A stretch of 64,000 bases of DNA from Pontibacillus yanchengensis Y32. Lineage in GTDB: Bacteria; Bacillota; Bacilli; Bacillales; BH030062. Below the pieces are notes generated by a model. The model saw only the letters and a program-made list of their open reading frames with translations, did not search any database and was not told the DNA's origin. The stretch spans positions 62,001 to 126,000 of the forward strand of contig NZ_AVBF01000003.1 in NCBI RefSeq assembly GCF_000770635.1. Direction: 5' to 3'. Numbering within the stretch: the first letter of the stretch is position 1; every line of letters begins with the position of its first letter. Shown here piece by piece: positions 8,831-17,737 of this stretch. The translations under genes were made by a program, and so were the position numbers.

Positions 8831-10111
8831 TTACTCACTTAAAATATCTTCATATTCAGACTGCAATGTTTTTAATACGTCTTCTGTTGTTTTGTCACCA
8901 TTTAGTGCTTTTTCAAATTCTTGATTTGTTATATCACTAATCTTACTCCAATTATCGACTGCAGGAGGTAAAACAAGTGTATCCAAAGCATTAAATACTG
9001 CCTGACGATTCTCTGGAGGAGTCTGTTCTAAATAAGGCTGTAAAATATCTTCATTCGTTATTGCAGGCAGTTCCCAAGAATTCTCCACTCGTAGTTTAGC
9101 AACTTCCTCACTAGCACTCATAAATGCAGCAAATTTATATGCTGCCTCTTTTTTATCTGTGTCTGCAGAAACAGCTAAACCATTAGCAAAGAAGTGGTGT
9201 GCTTTTTGGGTATTTCCTGCTTCAAGCGCTACATCCCACTCAAAAGATGCATCCTTAAAGGCATCAAACATCCAAATACCTGTATGAACAATTCCTAATT
9301 GACCATTTAAAAATAAATCTGCTGGTTGTTGTCCAGACATTTCACCCGGAGATGGAGATACACCCGATTCGGTTACTTTGTCGACCATATAATTTAACGC
9401 TTCTAAGTTTGCCTCATTATCAACAGCAGGGTTTCCACCTTTATCAAATAGGTTTCCACCGTTTTGAGCGGCAATTTTAAAGTATTCATTCATTGTTACA
9501 GGTGCATAAGTTCCCCACACATTATTCTCTTCGTCGGTAATTTTCTCAGCGGCGGCTAATTCATCTTCCCATGTCCAATCTTCAGTTGGATAGTCCACAC
9601 CAGCTTTATCAAATAAATCTTTATTATAGAAAGTTAAAACGTTCGAGAAGCTCTCCACCATACCATATTGCTTGCCTTCAAACTGATAAGCTTTGAATGC
9701 TTCTTGATTTAACTGTTCAGGATCAAAATTTTCATCTTCTTCAATTAGCGAAGTCAAATCAGCTAATGTACCTTTTGATGCATATTGCACGAAATTCTCA
9801 TAATTCAGTTCAAACACATCCGGCGCATTTCCACCAGCTATTCGCGTTTGAAGCTTAGTGAAATAATCCTGATAAGCAGTTAATTCTGTATTCACTTTAA
9901 TATTAGGGTTTTCTTCTTCAAATGCAGCTACAATATCAGATAATACGTCTTCATAGTTTGGAGTTGCAGAGAAACTATAATAGGTAATTTCGGTTTGACT
10001 ATCTCCGCCATCAGCACTATTTTCTTCCCCACCACTTTCAGAAGAAGTACAACCTACTAAGCCAATAACACCTACAACAAGCAACACCAATAAAGACCAC
10101 CATTTTTTCAT
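8831..10111 (-). CDS. Sugar ABC transporter substrate-binding lipoprotein (family 1)
   Basis: Extracellular receptor anchored as a lipoprotein, 426 aa. The signal peptide MKKWWSLLVLLVVGVIG ends in the lipobox LVGC (Cys at residue 21) and is followed by a Ser/Glu/Gly-rich linker. The mature part shows family 1 binding-protein features: TKLQTRIAGGNAPDVFEL near the N-terminus and GQLGIVHTGIWMF later. Ribosome site AAAGGGGAG is 8 bases before the ATG. Transcribed after the two permeases and before the three glucosidases, so it should capture an alpha-gluco-oligosaccharide. The exact ligand cannot be deduced. Confidence 0.92.
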   Translation of the reverse strand: MKKWWSLLVLLVVGVIGLVGCTSSESGGEENSADGGDSQTEITYYSFSATPNYEDVLSDIVAAFEEENPNIKVNTELTAYQDYFTKLQTRIAGGNAPDVFELNYENFVQYASKGTLADLTSLIEEDENFDPEQLNQEAFKAYQFEGKQYGMVESFSNVLTFYNKDLFDKAGVDYPTEDWTWEDELAAAEKITDEENNVWGTYAPVTMNEYFKIAAQNGGNLFDKGGNPAVDNEANLEALNYMVDKVTESGVSPSPGEMSGQQPADLFLNGQLGIVHTGIWMFDAFKDASFEWDVALEAGNTQKAHHFFANGLAVSADTDKKEAAYKFAAFMSASEEVAKLRVENSWELPAITNEDILQPYLEQTPPENRQAVFNALDTLVLPPAVDNWSKISDITNQEFEKALNGDKTTEDVLKTLQSEYEDILSE

Positions 10112-10137
10112 GTGATTTCTCCCCTTTAAAATAGTAT

Positions 10138-11019
10138 TTATTCTTTCATTCCGCTCATCGTCATCCCTTGAATAAAGTATTTTTGAGCGAAAAGATAGAC
10201 AATTAAAATAGGTAATACACTAATCACAACCCCAGACATCATCAATCCCCAGTCTGTTGCCCATCTACCCTGTAATAGGGAAAGTCCAAGAGGTAATGTG
10301 GCTAACTTTTCATTACTAACGACAATTAATGGCCATAAGAAGTTATTCCAAGATTGCATAAAGGTAAAAATCCCTAACGTTGCAAGCATTGGTTTAATGA
10401 GAGGCAAGCAAACCTTATAAAAAACTTGAAAATGATTAGCACCATCCATAAATGCTGCCTCTTCTAGCTCACGAGGAATACCTAACATGGCCTGACGCAT
10501 TAAAAAAGTTCCAAACACTGCAAACATGGTAGGTATAATTAGACCAGGGTAGGAATCTAGCCAGCCAAATTGTTTTATTAAGATAAACTGTGGAATCATG
10601 GTGACTTGAGTAGGGACCATCATAGTAGCTAGATAGAGTAAAAATAATTTATCCCGTCCTTTAAAATGCATTCTTGCAAAAGCGTAAGCAGCCATAGAAC
10701 TAAAAATCATCTGCCCTATCGTCGTAAGTACCGCTACTACTATGGAGTTCCATAAAAATCTCATCATAGGAAATTGTTGTGTGACTTTTTCATAGTTATT
10801 GGTAGTAGGTTCGCTTGGAATAAACTCTGGTGGCAATACCATTGTGGCTCCATTTGGCTTCAATGAAGTTGAGATCATCCACAGGAAAGGAACCAACATT
10901 ATGGAAGCGCCTACAATTAACAGTAAATAGAATAGGATTCTTTTTAGTATAGGGCGTTTTTGTTCCTTCTTTTGATTCGAGCGATATGCCATTTGTTCAC
11001 TTGGAGTCTGCGCTTCCAT
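10138..11019 (-). CDS. Sugar ABC transporter permease, MalG type
   Basis: Inner-membrane subunit of 293 aa with six predicted helices. The EAA loop EAAFMDGANHFQVFYKVCLP, which docks on the ATPase, is intact (about residues 187-206). The C-terminal end QGMTMSGMKE is typical of CUT1 carbohydrate permeases (MalG/AraQ). Its stop lies 26 bases before the binding-protein gene, and its ATG follows the MalF-type gene by two bases with AAGGGGGCG upstream. It forms a heterodimer with the neighbouring permease. Confidence 0.92.
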   Translation of the reverse strand: MEAQTPSEQMAYRSNQKKEQKRPILKRILFYLLLIVGASIMLVPFLWMISTSLKPNGATMVLPPEFIPSEPTTNNYEKVTQQFPMMRFLWNSIVVAVLTTIGQMIFSSMAAYAFARMHFKGRDKLFLLYLATMMVPTQVTMIPQFILIKQFGWLDSYPGLIIPTMFAVFGTFLMRQAMLGIPRELEEAAFMDGANHFQVFYKVCLPLIKPMLATLGIFTFMQSWNNFLWPLIVVSNEKLATLPLGLSLLQGRWATDWGLMMSGVVISVLPILIVYLFAQKYFIQGMTMSGMKE

Positions 11020-11021
11020 GA

Positions 11022-11888
11022 CTAATTCGCCCCCTTATCCTGAAATTTCATTTGAATCCATGTAAATAAGAATATAACCAAAAATAATACCCAACTCATC
11101 GCAGAAGCATAACCCATCTCAAAATAGCGAAACGCATGGTTATATATGTTCTGAACCATAACGATGGTTGATCCTCCAGGACCTCCACCAGTCATGATCA
11201 TGACTTGGTCAAATACTTGAAAAGAGTTAATTAATGAGATAATCGTTACAAAAAATGTGGTAGGTGCTAAAAGTGGTATCGTAATATTCCATAGCTGTCG
11301 AAGTTTACTAGCGCCATCAATAGATGCTGCTTCGTAATAAGTAGGAGATATGTTTTGTAATCCTCCCAAAAATAGAACCATTACAAATCCAATATCTTTC
11401 CATGCACTTGCTAATATTATTCCAATCATCGCTGTATTGGGATCATTTAACCATTCAGGACCACTTATACCAATTACGGATAACAAGTAGTTAATGAGTC
11501 CATACTCTGGGTTGTATAACCATTTCCACACTAGGGAGACAGCGACCCAACTAGTTATAACAGGTAGGAAAAATGTAGCTCGGAAGAATGCACGAAATTT
11601 CATTTTTTGATTTAACAACAAGGCACAGGCAAGCCCGAAAATAAGTACTAAAGGTAAATATCCAACTATAAACAGAATGGTATTGCGAAATGATACCCAA
11701 AACTCTGGGTCTTGAACTAATCTAATGTAATTTTCGATACCATTAAAAGACATAGAACCAAGTAAATCCCAATCTGTAAAACTAATTACCAACGAGGATA
11801 CAATGGGGACACCAATAAATGTTAGAAACCCTAGTAAGTTTGGTAAGAGGAATACACATAGCCAAAAGAACGTTTTCTTCTTCGTCAT
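11022..11888 (-). CDS. Sugar ABC transporter permease, MalF type
   Basis: CUT1 permease subunit, 288 aa from the chosen start, with six helices and the EAA loop EAASIDGASKLRQLWNITIP. The ATG at 11888 gives the expected N-terminus MTKKKTFFWLCVFLLPNLLG; a GTG at 11906 would add six residues but has its ribosome site almost touching the start, while the ATG has only a weak AAGTGG site, so the choice is not certain. Located between the ROK regulator and the MalG-type partner. No ATPase gene is present in the operon, so the complex must borrow a shared MsmX/UgpC-type ATPase encoded elsewhere, as known for several B. subtilis sugar importers. Confidence 0.88.
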   Translation of the reverse strand: MTKKKTFFWLCVFLLPNLLGFLTFIGVPIVSSLVISFTDWDLLGSMSFNGIENYIRLVQDPEFWVSFRNTILFIVGYLPLVLIFGLACALLLNQKMKFRAFFRATFFLPVITSWVAVSLVWKWLYNPEYGLINYLLSVIGISGPEWLNDPNTAMIGIILASAWKDIGFVMVLFLGGLQNISPTYYEAASIDGASKLRQLWNITIPLLAPTTFFVTIISLINSFQVFDQVMIMTGGGPGGSTIVMVQNIYNHAFRYFEMGYASAMSWVLFLVIFLFTWIQMKFQDKGAN

Positions 11889-11917
11889 ACTTACCACTTC
11901 GTACACCCCCTTCTCTT

Positions 11918-13135
11918 TTACAATCCTGCTTTAATAGGTTCATAGATAGGTTCTTGAAAAATTTGATTGATTGCAAGTAATGCCCCACCAGTGAACCAAG
12001 CATCATCGTTGAGACCAGAAAACACAAGCTCCGTTTTAATATCCACCTTCTCAAAGAAGTTATCATTAGCGATAAGGTTTACTTCATGATTAAATAGATG
12101 GCTATACTTCACACCTTCTCCTACAATGATAATTTTATCTGGATTAAAGGTATTGATAAGATTGCGTAGTCCGTAGCCTAAGTAGGATCCCATTTCTTTC
12201 ATTAGATTCATTGCAAACTCGTTTCCTTCTTCAGCAGCTCTTGCTACTTCTGAAAAATGAAAGTCTGTTAGCTTGCTAGAAGAATAGCTAGATACTTGAT
12301 CTTCTGCTTTATTTTTAAAGTAAAATTCGGATGCGTACATTTCCAAACACCCATTTTGGCCACAGTGACAAGGATATCCATTTGGTACAAGCGTGGTATG
12401 ACCAAACTCTCCAGCACCACCTACAGATCCATAATAAATTTTTCGATCGATGACCACTGATAATCCAACTCCGGCTCCAATCGATACGACCAAAAAGTTT
12501 TGGCTTGATTTGCCTTCTCCTTTTTCTAATTCTGCTAATGTATATCCGTTAATATTGTTATCTACGAATACCTGAACTTCAGGAAATGATTCTTTTACCA
12601 TTCTTGTGATGGGAACATTCTCCCACCCAAGCATAGAAGATCTTATAATGGTTCCATCATGTCTGTTTACCAGCCCAGAAGACAGGATACCTATACCTAA
12701 TAGAAAAGATAAATCTTTCTTTTCTTGTGTAAAGATCTGGTGAATTTCGGATTCAATCATATCAGTAACATTTTCTGGCGAATCTTTTTTGGAAAATAAA
12801 GCATACCTTTTGCATAGTATTTCACCTTCCATATTTGTAAGCGCTGTCAAAATTTGCTCTTCTTCAATTTTCACACTAATAATGTAACCATGGTCCTTGT
12901 TAAATCTTAGTAACTTCGCCTTTCTTCCACCTGTAGAGGTAGCCTCTCCTACTTCGTAAATTAACCTTTGCGTCTTCAATTCCTCGATAATATAAGACAG
13001 AGTAGAAACACCCAAATCACATTGTTTCGCTATTTCTGATCTACTTACAGGCTGTTGATGTCTAATAATGTTCAACACTTTAAACCGATTAATTTCTTTA
13101 ATAAGTTCTTTACTACCAGTTCTTAACGCCCGCAT
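11918..13135 (-). CDS. ROK-family transcriptional repressor (XylR/NagC type)
   Basis: DNA-binding regulator, 405 aa, first gene of the operon. The N-terminal winged helix (SRSEIAKQCDLGVSTLSYII, about residues 33-52) is followed by the ROK ATPase-like fold with DNNINGYTLAE and a zinc-binding motif CHCGQNGCLE. It should repress the operon and release when an imported sugar or its product binds. The start at ATG 13135 is preferred because AGGAGTGG is then at proper spacing; a GTG at 13144 overlaps that site. Being co-transcribed with its targets implies autoregulation. A direct repeat upstream of the promoter is a candidate binding site. Confidence 0.9.
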   Translation of the reverse strand: MRALRTGSKELIKEINRFKVLNIIRHQQPVSRSEIAKQCDLGVSTLSYIIEELKTQRLIYEVGEATSTGGRKAKLLRFNKDHGYIISVKIEEEQILTALTNMEGEILCKRYALFSKKDSPENVTDMIESEIHQIFTQEKKDLSFLLGIGILSSGLVNRHDGTIIRSSMLGWENVPITRMVKESFPEVQVFVDNNINGYTLAELEKGEGKSSQNFLVVSIGAGVGLSVVIDRKIYYGSVGGAGEFGHTTLVPNGYPCHCGQNGCLEMYASEFYFKNKAEDQVSSYSSSKLTDFHFSEVARAAEEGNEFAMNLMKEMGSYLGYGLRNLINTFNPDKIIIVGEGVKYSHLFNHEVNLIANDNFFEKVDIKTELVFSGLNDDAWFTGGALLAINQIFQEPIYEPIKAGL

Positions 13136-13198
13136 TTCATCCACTCCTAATTACTCCATTAACTTACTTTTTTCACTGAACGAATTAAGTATGGTTTT

Positions 13199-13227
13199 AA
13201 TATACATCAGGAATGATGAAATTACAA
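13199..13227 (-). promoter_or_regulatory. Sigma-A promoter of the alpha-glucoside operon
   Basis: On the minus strand, TTGTAA and TATATT are separated by 17 bases, about 60 bases upstream of the ROK start codon. No clear catabolite-response (cre) element was seen around it. Confidence 0.65.
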
Positions 13228-13272
13228 TTATTTTTTTGAAAATTCTCACGTATTTTAATATCTAATAATAAG

Positions 13273-13299
13273 ACTTTAACCACTAAACTTTAATCACTA
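13273..13299. repeat. Two direct 13-bp repeats, candidate operator
   Basis: ACTTTAACCACTA (13273-13285) and ACTTTAATCACTA (13287-13299) are direct repeats 14 bases apart with one difference. They lie about 45 bases upstream of the operon -35 box, in the divergent region shared with ilvE. Binding by the ROK protein is inference. Confidence 0.45.
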
Positions 13300-13387
13300 C
13301 CTTATTAATAGATATTTTGATTGACCTATCACTTTTCAAGGTAAATCTATAAACTATGAAAACCTGCCCCTACTTCTCTCCAAACCA

Positions 13388-13416
13388 TTGTATTTCTCCA
13401 CCATCTCTACTATAAT
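13388..13416 (+). promoter_or_regulatory. Sigma-A promoter of ilvE
   Basis: TTGTAT and TATAAT are separated by 17 bases, ending 74 bases before the ilvE start codon. No T-box leader is present between promoter and gene. Confidence 0.7.
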
Positions 13417-13490
13417 AACTAAACATTTAAAAATCAGAAAAATTATGAGAAGCTTTTTAAATACCAAACATTCACAAAAGAGGTGCTGTC

Positions 13491-14573
13491 ATGAGTCAAC
13501 ATATATCATTCGTGCAAAGAGAAGAATTAAAGAACAAACCTTCCTCCGACGCTTTAGGGTTTGGTGTTCATTACACTGATCACATGTTCGTGATGGATTA
13601 TGAGGAAGAACAAGGATGGCATGATCCGAGAATTATTCCGTATGGCCCTCTTACGATGGACCCAGCAGCTATGGTGTTTCACTATGGACAAGCTATATTC
13701 GAGGGCTTGAAGGCGTACACGACACCAGATGGTACGGTTCAACTATTTCGTCCAGATCGAAATATGAAGCGATTTAACCAATCCTGCGAACGTCTTCACA
13801 TTCCTACAATTGATGAAGACTTCTTGTTGAATGCAATCCAACAGTTGCTTTTGAAGGAAAAAGATTGGATTCCGACCGAAGAGGGAACCTCCTTATACAT
13901 TCGTCCTTATGTATTTGCGACAGAGCCATTTATTGGAGTTCGTCCATCTAAACAATATAAATTACTTGTGATTCTTTCACCTGTAGGATCTTATTATGGG
14001 GACCAACTTAGCCCTGTACCTATCTATGTTGAGGAAAAATATATCCGAGCTTCCGTTGGAGGAGTTGGCGAAGTAAAAACAGCAGGTAACTATGCAGCTA
14101 GTATGAAAGCCCAGAAAGAAGCTGAAGCAAAAGGCTACTCGCAAATTCTCTGGCTTGATTCGAAAGAAAATAAATATGTAGAAGAAGTGGGTAGTATGAA
14201 CATCTTCTTTAAGATTAACGGAGAAGTCGTAACTCCAGAATTAAGTGGAAGTATTCTAAATGGAGTGACACGAAATTCCGTTATCGAGCTACTCAACTAT
14301 TGGGGCATACCGGTTCGGGAAGAGAAAATTTCAATCCAAGAAATTTTTGATGCTCATGCACGTGGAGAATTAGAAGAAGTATTCGGTGCTGGTACTGCCG
14401 TTGTTATTTCCCCAGTCGGAGAATTAACATGGAAAGACCAAACGATTCAGGTAAATGATAAAAACATCGGTCCATTATCCCAACGCCTTTATGACACCAT
14501 TACAGGAATTCAATTTGGCAAGACAGAAGATGAATTCAACTGGACTGTACAAGTGGATGAAGTGAGAGTGTAA
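13491..14573 (+). CDS. ilvE: Branched-chain amino acid aminotransferase
   Basis: PLP-dependent class IV aminotransferase, 360 aa, interconverting Leu, Ile and Val with their 2-oxo acids using glutamate. Motifs: FHYGQAIFEGLKAY near residue 64, the PLP-lysine context GVGEVKTAGNYA (K196) and EEVGSMNIFF. The length fits the long IlvE form of Bacillus (YbgE/YwaA). Ribosome site AAAGAGGTG lies 8 bases before the ATG. It is a single-gene unit with its own promoter and a strong terminator, divergent from the alpha-glucoside operon and not linked to an ilv operon. Confidence 0.95.
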   Translation: MSQHISFVQREELKNKPSSDALGFGVHYTDHMFVMDYEEEQGWHDPRIIPYGPLTMDPAAMVFHYGQAIFEGLKAYTTPDGTVQLFRPDRNMKRFNQSCERLHIPTIDEDFLLNAIQQLLLKEKDWIPTEEGTSLYIRPYVFATEPFIGVRPSKQYKLLVILSPVGSYYGDQLSPVPIYVEEKYIRASVGGVGEVKTAGNYAASMKAQKEAEAKGYSQILWLDSKENKYVEEVGSMNIFFKINGEVVTPELSGSILNGVTRNSVIELLNYWGIPVREEKISIQEIFDAHARGELEEVFGAGTAVVISPVGELTWKDQTIQVNDKNIGPLSQRLYDTITGIQFGKTEDEFNWTVQVDEVRV

Positions 14574-14592
14574 TAATCCGTTATAACGTTAT

Positions 14593-14634
14593 AAAAAGAG
14601 CTCCCTACCAATTGGTGAGGGAGCTCTTTTCTTA
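14593..14634. terminator. Bidirectional terminator between ilvE and selO
   Basis: AAAAGAGCTCCCTACC and GGTGAGGGAGCTCTTTT form a long stem with one bulge around an AATT loop, with A and T runs on both sides. It can serve both convergent genes. Confidence 0.85.
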
Positions 14635-14648
14635 TTTTATTTAAGTTC

Positions 14649-16115
14649 TTAAGTTCCACAAAATGTTTGATAAGGACCTCTTGACGGATCTGGCCATGTA
14701 GCATACTCCTCTTGTTCATCTGAGTACGCATAAGGGTTAGAGAGAACGCTCATTAACCGCTCCATCACACTGTAGTCGTCTTTGTTGACTGCAGCTTGAA
14801 GTGCTTTTTCTACCTGGTGGTTCCTTGGGATGACGGCTGGATTAGCATTTTTCATCACTTCATAAATGGACGTAGGCGTTTCTTCTTGTCTAGCTAACCT
14901 CTCCTGCCATTGTTCATACCAGTGAGTAAATTCTTCTGTACCATGCATTGGTATTTCCTCTAATTCATTAAGTGTTAGTGCGCGAAACGTATTGGTGAAA
15001 TCAGCTTGATGCTTTTTCATGATGTCGAGAAGGTTATCCATTAACTCTCTGTCTTCTTTTTCTTCGTTTAAGAGTCCTAGTTTCTTTCTCATTCCAATTA
15101 GCCAATGACTATAATAGATTTTCTCATAATTGGCTAGTGCTTCTTTCGCTAGTTCTACACCTTCCTCTTGATCTGCATGGAATAATGGCAATAAAGCCTC
15201 CGCAAAGCGCGCAAGATTCCATTGACCAATGGCTGGTTGATTTTGATAGGCATATCGACCTTGCGTATCAATCGAACTGAATACAGTTTTCGGATCATAT
15301 TCATCCATAAAGGCACAAGGACCATAATCAATCGTTTCTCCGCTAATTGTCATGTTATCCGTATTCATAACACCATGGATAAAGCCAACCAATTGCCATT
15401 TAGCTATGAGTGAAGCTTGTTGCTCAATCACCTTTTTATAAAAAGATAGATATGGGTTCTCATCCTCTTTCACTTCCGGATAATGACGATCGATGGCGTA
15501 ATCCGCTAGCGTCTGAAGATCTTCTTTACTACCCCATTCTGATACATATTCAAATGTGCCCACTCGCAAATGACTTGCTGCAATCCGGGTAAGTACTGCA
15601 CCAGGCAATTCTCTTTCACGTCTCACGGATTCTCCAGTTTTCACAACAGACAGACTACGGTTGGTCGGAATGCCGAGACCATGCATGGCTTCACTGATGA
15701 TATATTCTCGTAACATCGGCCCAAGTGTCGCACGGCCATCGCCTGCACGGGAATATGGTGTCGTTCCAGAACCTTTCAGTTGAATATCAAGCGTTTCCTC
15801 TGAGGAGGTCCTATGCTCCCCGAGTAAAACTGCCCTACCGTCGCCTAACATAGTAAAGCCACCGAACTGATGCCCGGCATAAGCCATCGCAATCGGCAAA
15901 GCACCTTCAGGAAGTTTATTACCACTCAACATATCAAGTCCATCTTCCTCTTGCAGCTTCTTATCATCTAGACCTAAGGAGCGTGCCAACTCTTCATTAA
16001 ACCTGACCATCTCCGGAGCCCGCACTGGAGTAGGATCTACCCTTTCAAAAAACATGTCCGGCAGACGAGTATAACTATGATGAAGGTTCCAGCCCATTTC
16101 ATTGTTTGTTGTCAT
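14649..16115 (-). CDS. selO: Protein adenylyltransferase SelO (YdiU/UPF0061)
   Basis: Pseudokinase-fold enzyme of 488 aa that transfers AMP from ATP to hydroxyl side chains of proteins (SelO family). Conserved blocks are visible: [59 protein letters not shown] and the metal-binding [19 protein letters not shown]. The C-terminus is FCGT, the position where some eukaryotic members carry selenocysteine; here it is an ordinary Cys. ATG 16115 has AAAGGTGATT upstream. Monocistronic, convergent with ilvE. In other bacteria SelO acts in oxidative stress and redox proteostasis; the role here is inferred from family. Confidence 0.93.
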   Translation of the reverse strand: MTTNNEMGWNLHHSYTRLPDMFFERVDPTPVRAPEMVRFNEELARSLGLDDKKLQEEDGLDMLSGNKLPEGALPIAMAYAGHQFGGFTMLGDGRAVLLGEHRTSSEETLDIQLKGSGTTPYSRAGDGRATLGPMLREYIISEAMHGLGIPTNRSLSVVKTGESVRRERELPGAVLTRIAASHLRVGTFEYVSEWGSKEDLQTLADYAIDRHYPEVKEDENPYLSFYKKVIEQQASLIAKWQLVGFIHGVMNTDNMTISGETIDYGPCAFMDEYDPKTVFSSIDTQGRYAYQNQPAIGQWNLARFAEALLPLFHADQEEGVELAKEALANYEKIYYSHWLIGMRKKLGLLNEEKEDRELMDNLLDIMKKHQADFTNTFRALTLNELEEIPMHGTEEFTHWYEQWQERLARQEETPTSIYEVMKNANPAVIPRNHQVEKALQAAVNKDDYSVMERLMSVLSNPYAYSDEQEEYATWPDPSRGPYQTFCGT

Positions 16116-16297
16116 ACAATCACCTTTATTTCTATATATTTCTTCTAAATTATTCTTCTACAAAAAACAAAACTCACTCAACTTTATATGGAAAAATTGT
16201 GTTCATTTGTACTTTCTTTCTTCTATCATTACATGTGTAAGTGTAAATTTAAAATAATTACTATGTCTATTTTTTCAACAATACAATCCACATATAT
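16116..16297. other. A+T-rich spacer
   Basis: Region upstream of selO and downstream of the tRNA terminator. No reading frame with a ribosome site was found. It should hold the selO promoter, but no convincing -35/-10 pair was identified. Confidence 0.4.
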
Positions 16298-16341
16298 AAA
16301 AAGCCTGAAACCATTTATTACAGAAATGGTTTCAGGCTTTT
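16298..16341 (-). terminator. Terminator of the tRNA-Val gene
   Basis: AAAAGCCTGAAACCATTT and its perfect 18-bp complement around a 7-base loop, followed by a T run on the minus strand. It lies 9 bases beyond the tRNA 3' end. Confidence 0.92.
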
Positions 16342-16349
16342 CAATAGAA

Positions 16350-16422
16350 TGATTCCGATTGGGCTCGAACCAACGACCTCATGCCTGTCAAGCATGCGCT
16401 CTCCCAACTGAGCTACGGAATC
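16350..16422 (-). tRNA. tRNA-Val (GAC)
   Basis: Read on the minus strand the gene starts GATTCCGTAGCTCAG and ends GGAATCA, with a 7-bp acceptor stem, a D arm AGCTCAGTTGGGAGAGC, an anticodon arm CATGC-TTGACAG-GCATG giving anticodon GAC (valine), and a T arm around GGTTCGAGCCC. The discriminator base is A and the CCA end is not encoded. It is an isolated tRNA with its own consensus promoter and terminator rather than part of an rRNA/tRNA cluster. Confidence 0.96.
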
Positions 16423-16464
16423 GTGTGGGAAAATGTACTGCAATATATTTTTTAGACATCTATT

Positions 16465-16493
16465 AATATACCGCTTTCTTCCCACTATGTCAA
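16465..16493 (-). promoter_or_regulatory. Strong sigma-A promoter of tRNA-Val
   Basis: On the minus strand TTGACA (consensus -35) and TATATT (-10) are spaced by 17 bases, about 42 bases before the mature tRNA 5' end. Confidence 0.85.
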
Positions 16494-16510
16494 CGTTTTT
16501 TCATTATATT

Positions 16511-17611
16511 CTACGTGTGTATAGGTTGGTTTTGGCTCTCCGCAACAGGTGCTGGTTTTACTTTTGGCCTATTCACTTTTCCTACCATAAACTGTCCAAA
16601 TGGTAAGAATGATATCAGATAGCTTATCAAGATGGAACCTACTATACCTGCCAGGAATAAGATAACTACATACACGCCCATATTGATATAGATAGGTATA
16701 TCTTTTAGATAGCGCGTCACATTATACATAACCAACAGATGAAGTAAGTAGATACTATACGAATAACTGCTCACAATCATGACGAATTTCGGCATCACTT
16801 TAATTCTTTTGGCAATTAAATAAAGTGCGCAAAATACAAACACTGTATAAAGCAATATATCTGGTCTTTTGGATGATACTAATCGGATGGAATCGGTATA
16901 TTCCATCGTTAATGGAAAAGCTACTGTTACAATCACACCTGTGTAAATCCATTTCTTATACTTCGTAATCATTTCAACAAACGTATCAATATGTTTCCCA
17001 GCATAATATCCAACTGTGAAATAGAAAATCCAGCCAACGAATGGGAGCTTGTAGTAGTTCCAAAATCCGGCTATAGCGGGAAAGTCATGGCCGCTCATAA
17101 AATTGAAGAAAGATAAATATAAAGCATTGATAATTAGTGAAATCAGGATGACGTACTTTGCTGAAAAGCGGTCAAAATACTTTTTCATTACATAGTGTAG
17201 GGCATAAAATTGAAAAATAATTAGAACAAAATAACCGTGCCACAATCCTAAAGCAGCTTTATCAAAGAAGGTGTTCAGTACCTTCTGAAGTTCCCATCCA
17301 TACAAGTACCATGGATAGAGTGAGTAGAGCATAGCTATAACAAGGTAAGGAACAAAGATATAAAGGAGACGCTTCTTCCAAAAGGATTTTGGTAGTCGGT
17401 CTGGATAAGAATAAGACAGTAAGAATTCTGATAGCATAACAAACAATGGTGTAGCATACATCATAGCAAGTTTTATCATATAAAAGCTATCAACTGTAAG
17501 CTCCGGAAGTTGATAGTTTGATTGAGTTAGTGTCATAGAATGGATAAGGACAACAGATATACAGGCGATAAAACGAATGAAGTAGATTTCAGTTATTGGC
17601 TTTCGATTCAA
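16511..17611 (-). CDS. Acyltransferase family 3 membrane protein
   Basis: Integral membrane protein of 366 aa with about ten helices. The N-terminal pattern YFIRFIACISVVLIHSMTL contains the Arg and His that are characteristic of acyltransferase family 3 (OafA/YfiQ-like), which O-acylate cell-surface sugars with acetyl-CoA or other acyl donors. The C-terminal tail (KVNRPKVKPAPVAESQNQP) is polar. The TTG start at 17611 is supported by GAGGAGG upstream. It stands alone, ending about 17 bases from the tRNA promoter. Substrate, presumably a wall or exopolysaccharide, is unknown. Confidence 0.85.
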   Translation of the reverse strand: MNRKPITEIYFIRFIACISVVLIHSMTLTQSNYQLPELTVDSFYMIKLAMMYATPLFVMLSEFLLSYSYPDRLPKSFWKKRLLYIFVPYLVIAMLYSLYPWYLYGWELQKVLNTFFDKAALGLWHGYFVLIIFQFYALHYVMKKYFDRFSAKYVILISLIINALYLSFFNFMSGHDFPAIAGFWNYYKLPFVGWIFYFTVGYYAGKHIDTFVEMITKYKKWIYTGVIVTVAFPLTMEYTDSIRLVSSKRPDILLYTVFVFCALYLIAKRIKVMPKFVMIVSSYSYSIYLLHLLVMYNVTRYLKDIPIYINMGVYVVILFLAGIVGSILISYLISFLPFGQFMVGKVNRPKVKPAPVAESQNQPIHT

Positions 17612-17697
17612 TTATTTTCCTCCTCTAGCAAACATCTATTATTATACAGAAGTTTAGGAGAAAAGATATACACGTCACAAAATTTACAAGAATTTTA

Positions 17698-17727
17698 AAG
17701 ACCTACATTCTAATAGATGTAGGCCTT
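17698..17727 (-). terminator. Terminator of the UlaG-like hydrolase gene
   Basis: On the minus strand AAGGCCTACAT and ATGTAGGTCTT form an 11-bp stem, just after the stop codon at 17738. Confidence 0.75.
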
Positions 17728-17737
17728 CTCATTTATA

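Noticed and set aside
13417-13490. T-box leader for ilvE
   Set aside because: No AGGGTGG-type T-box sequence and the leader is too short.
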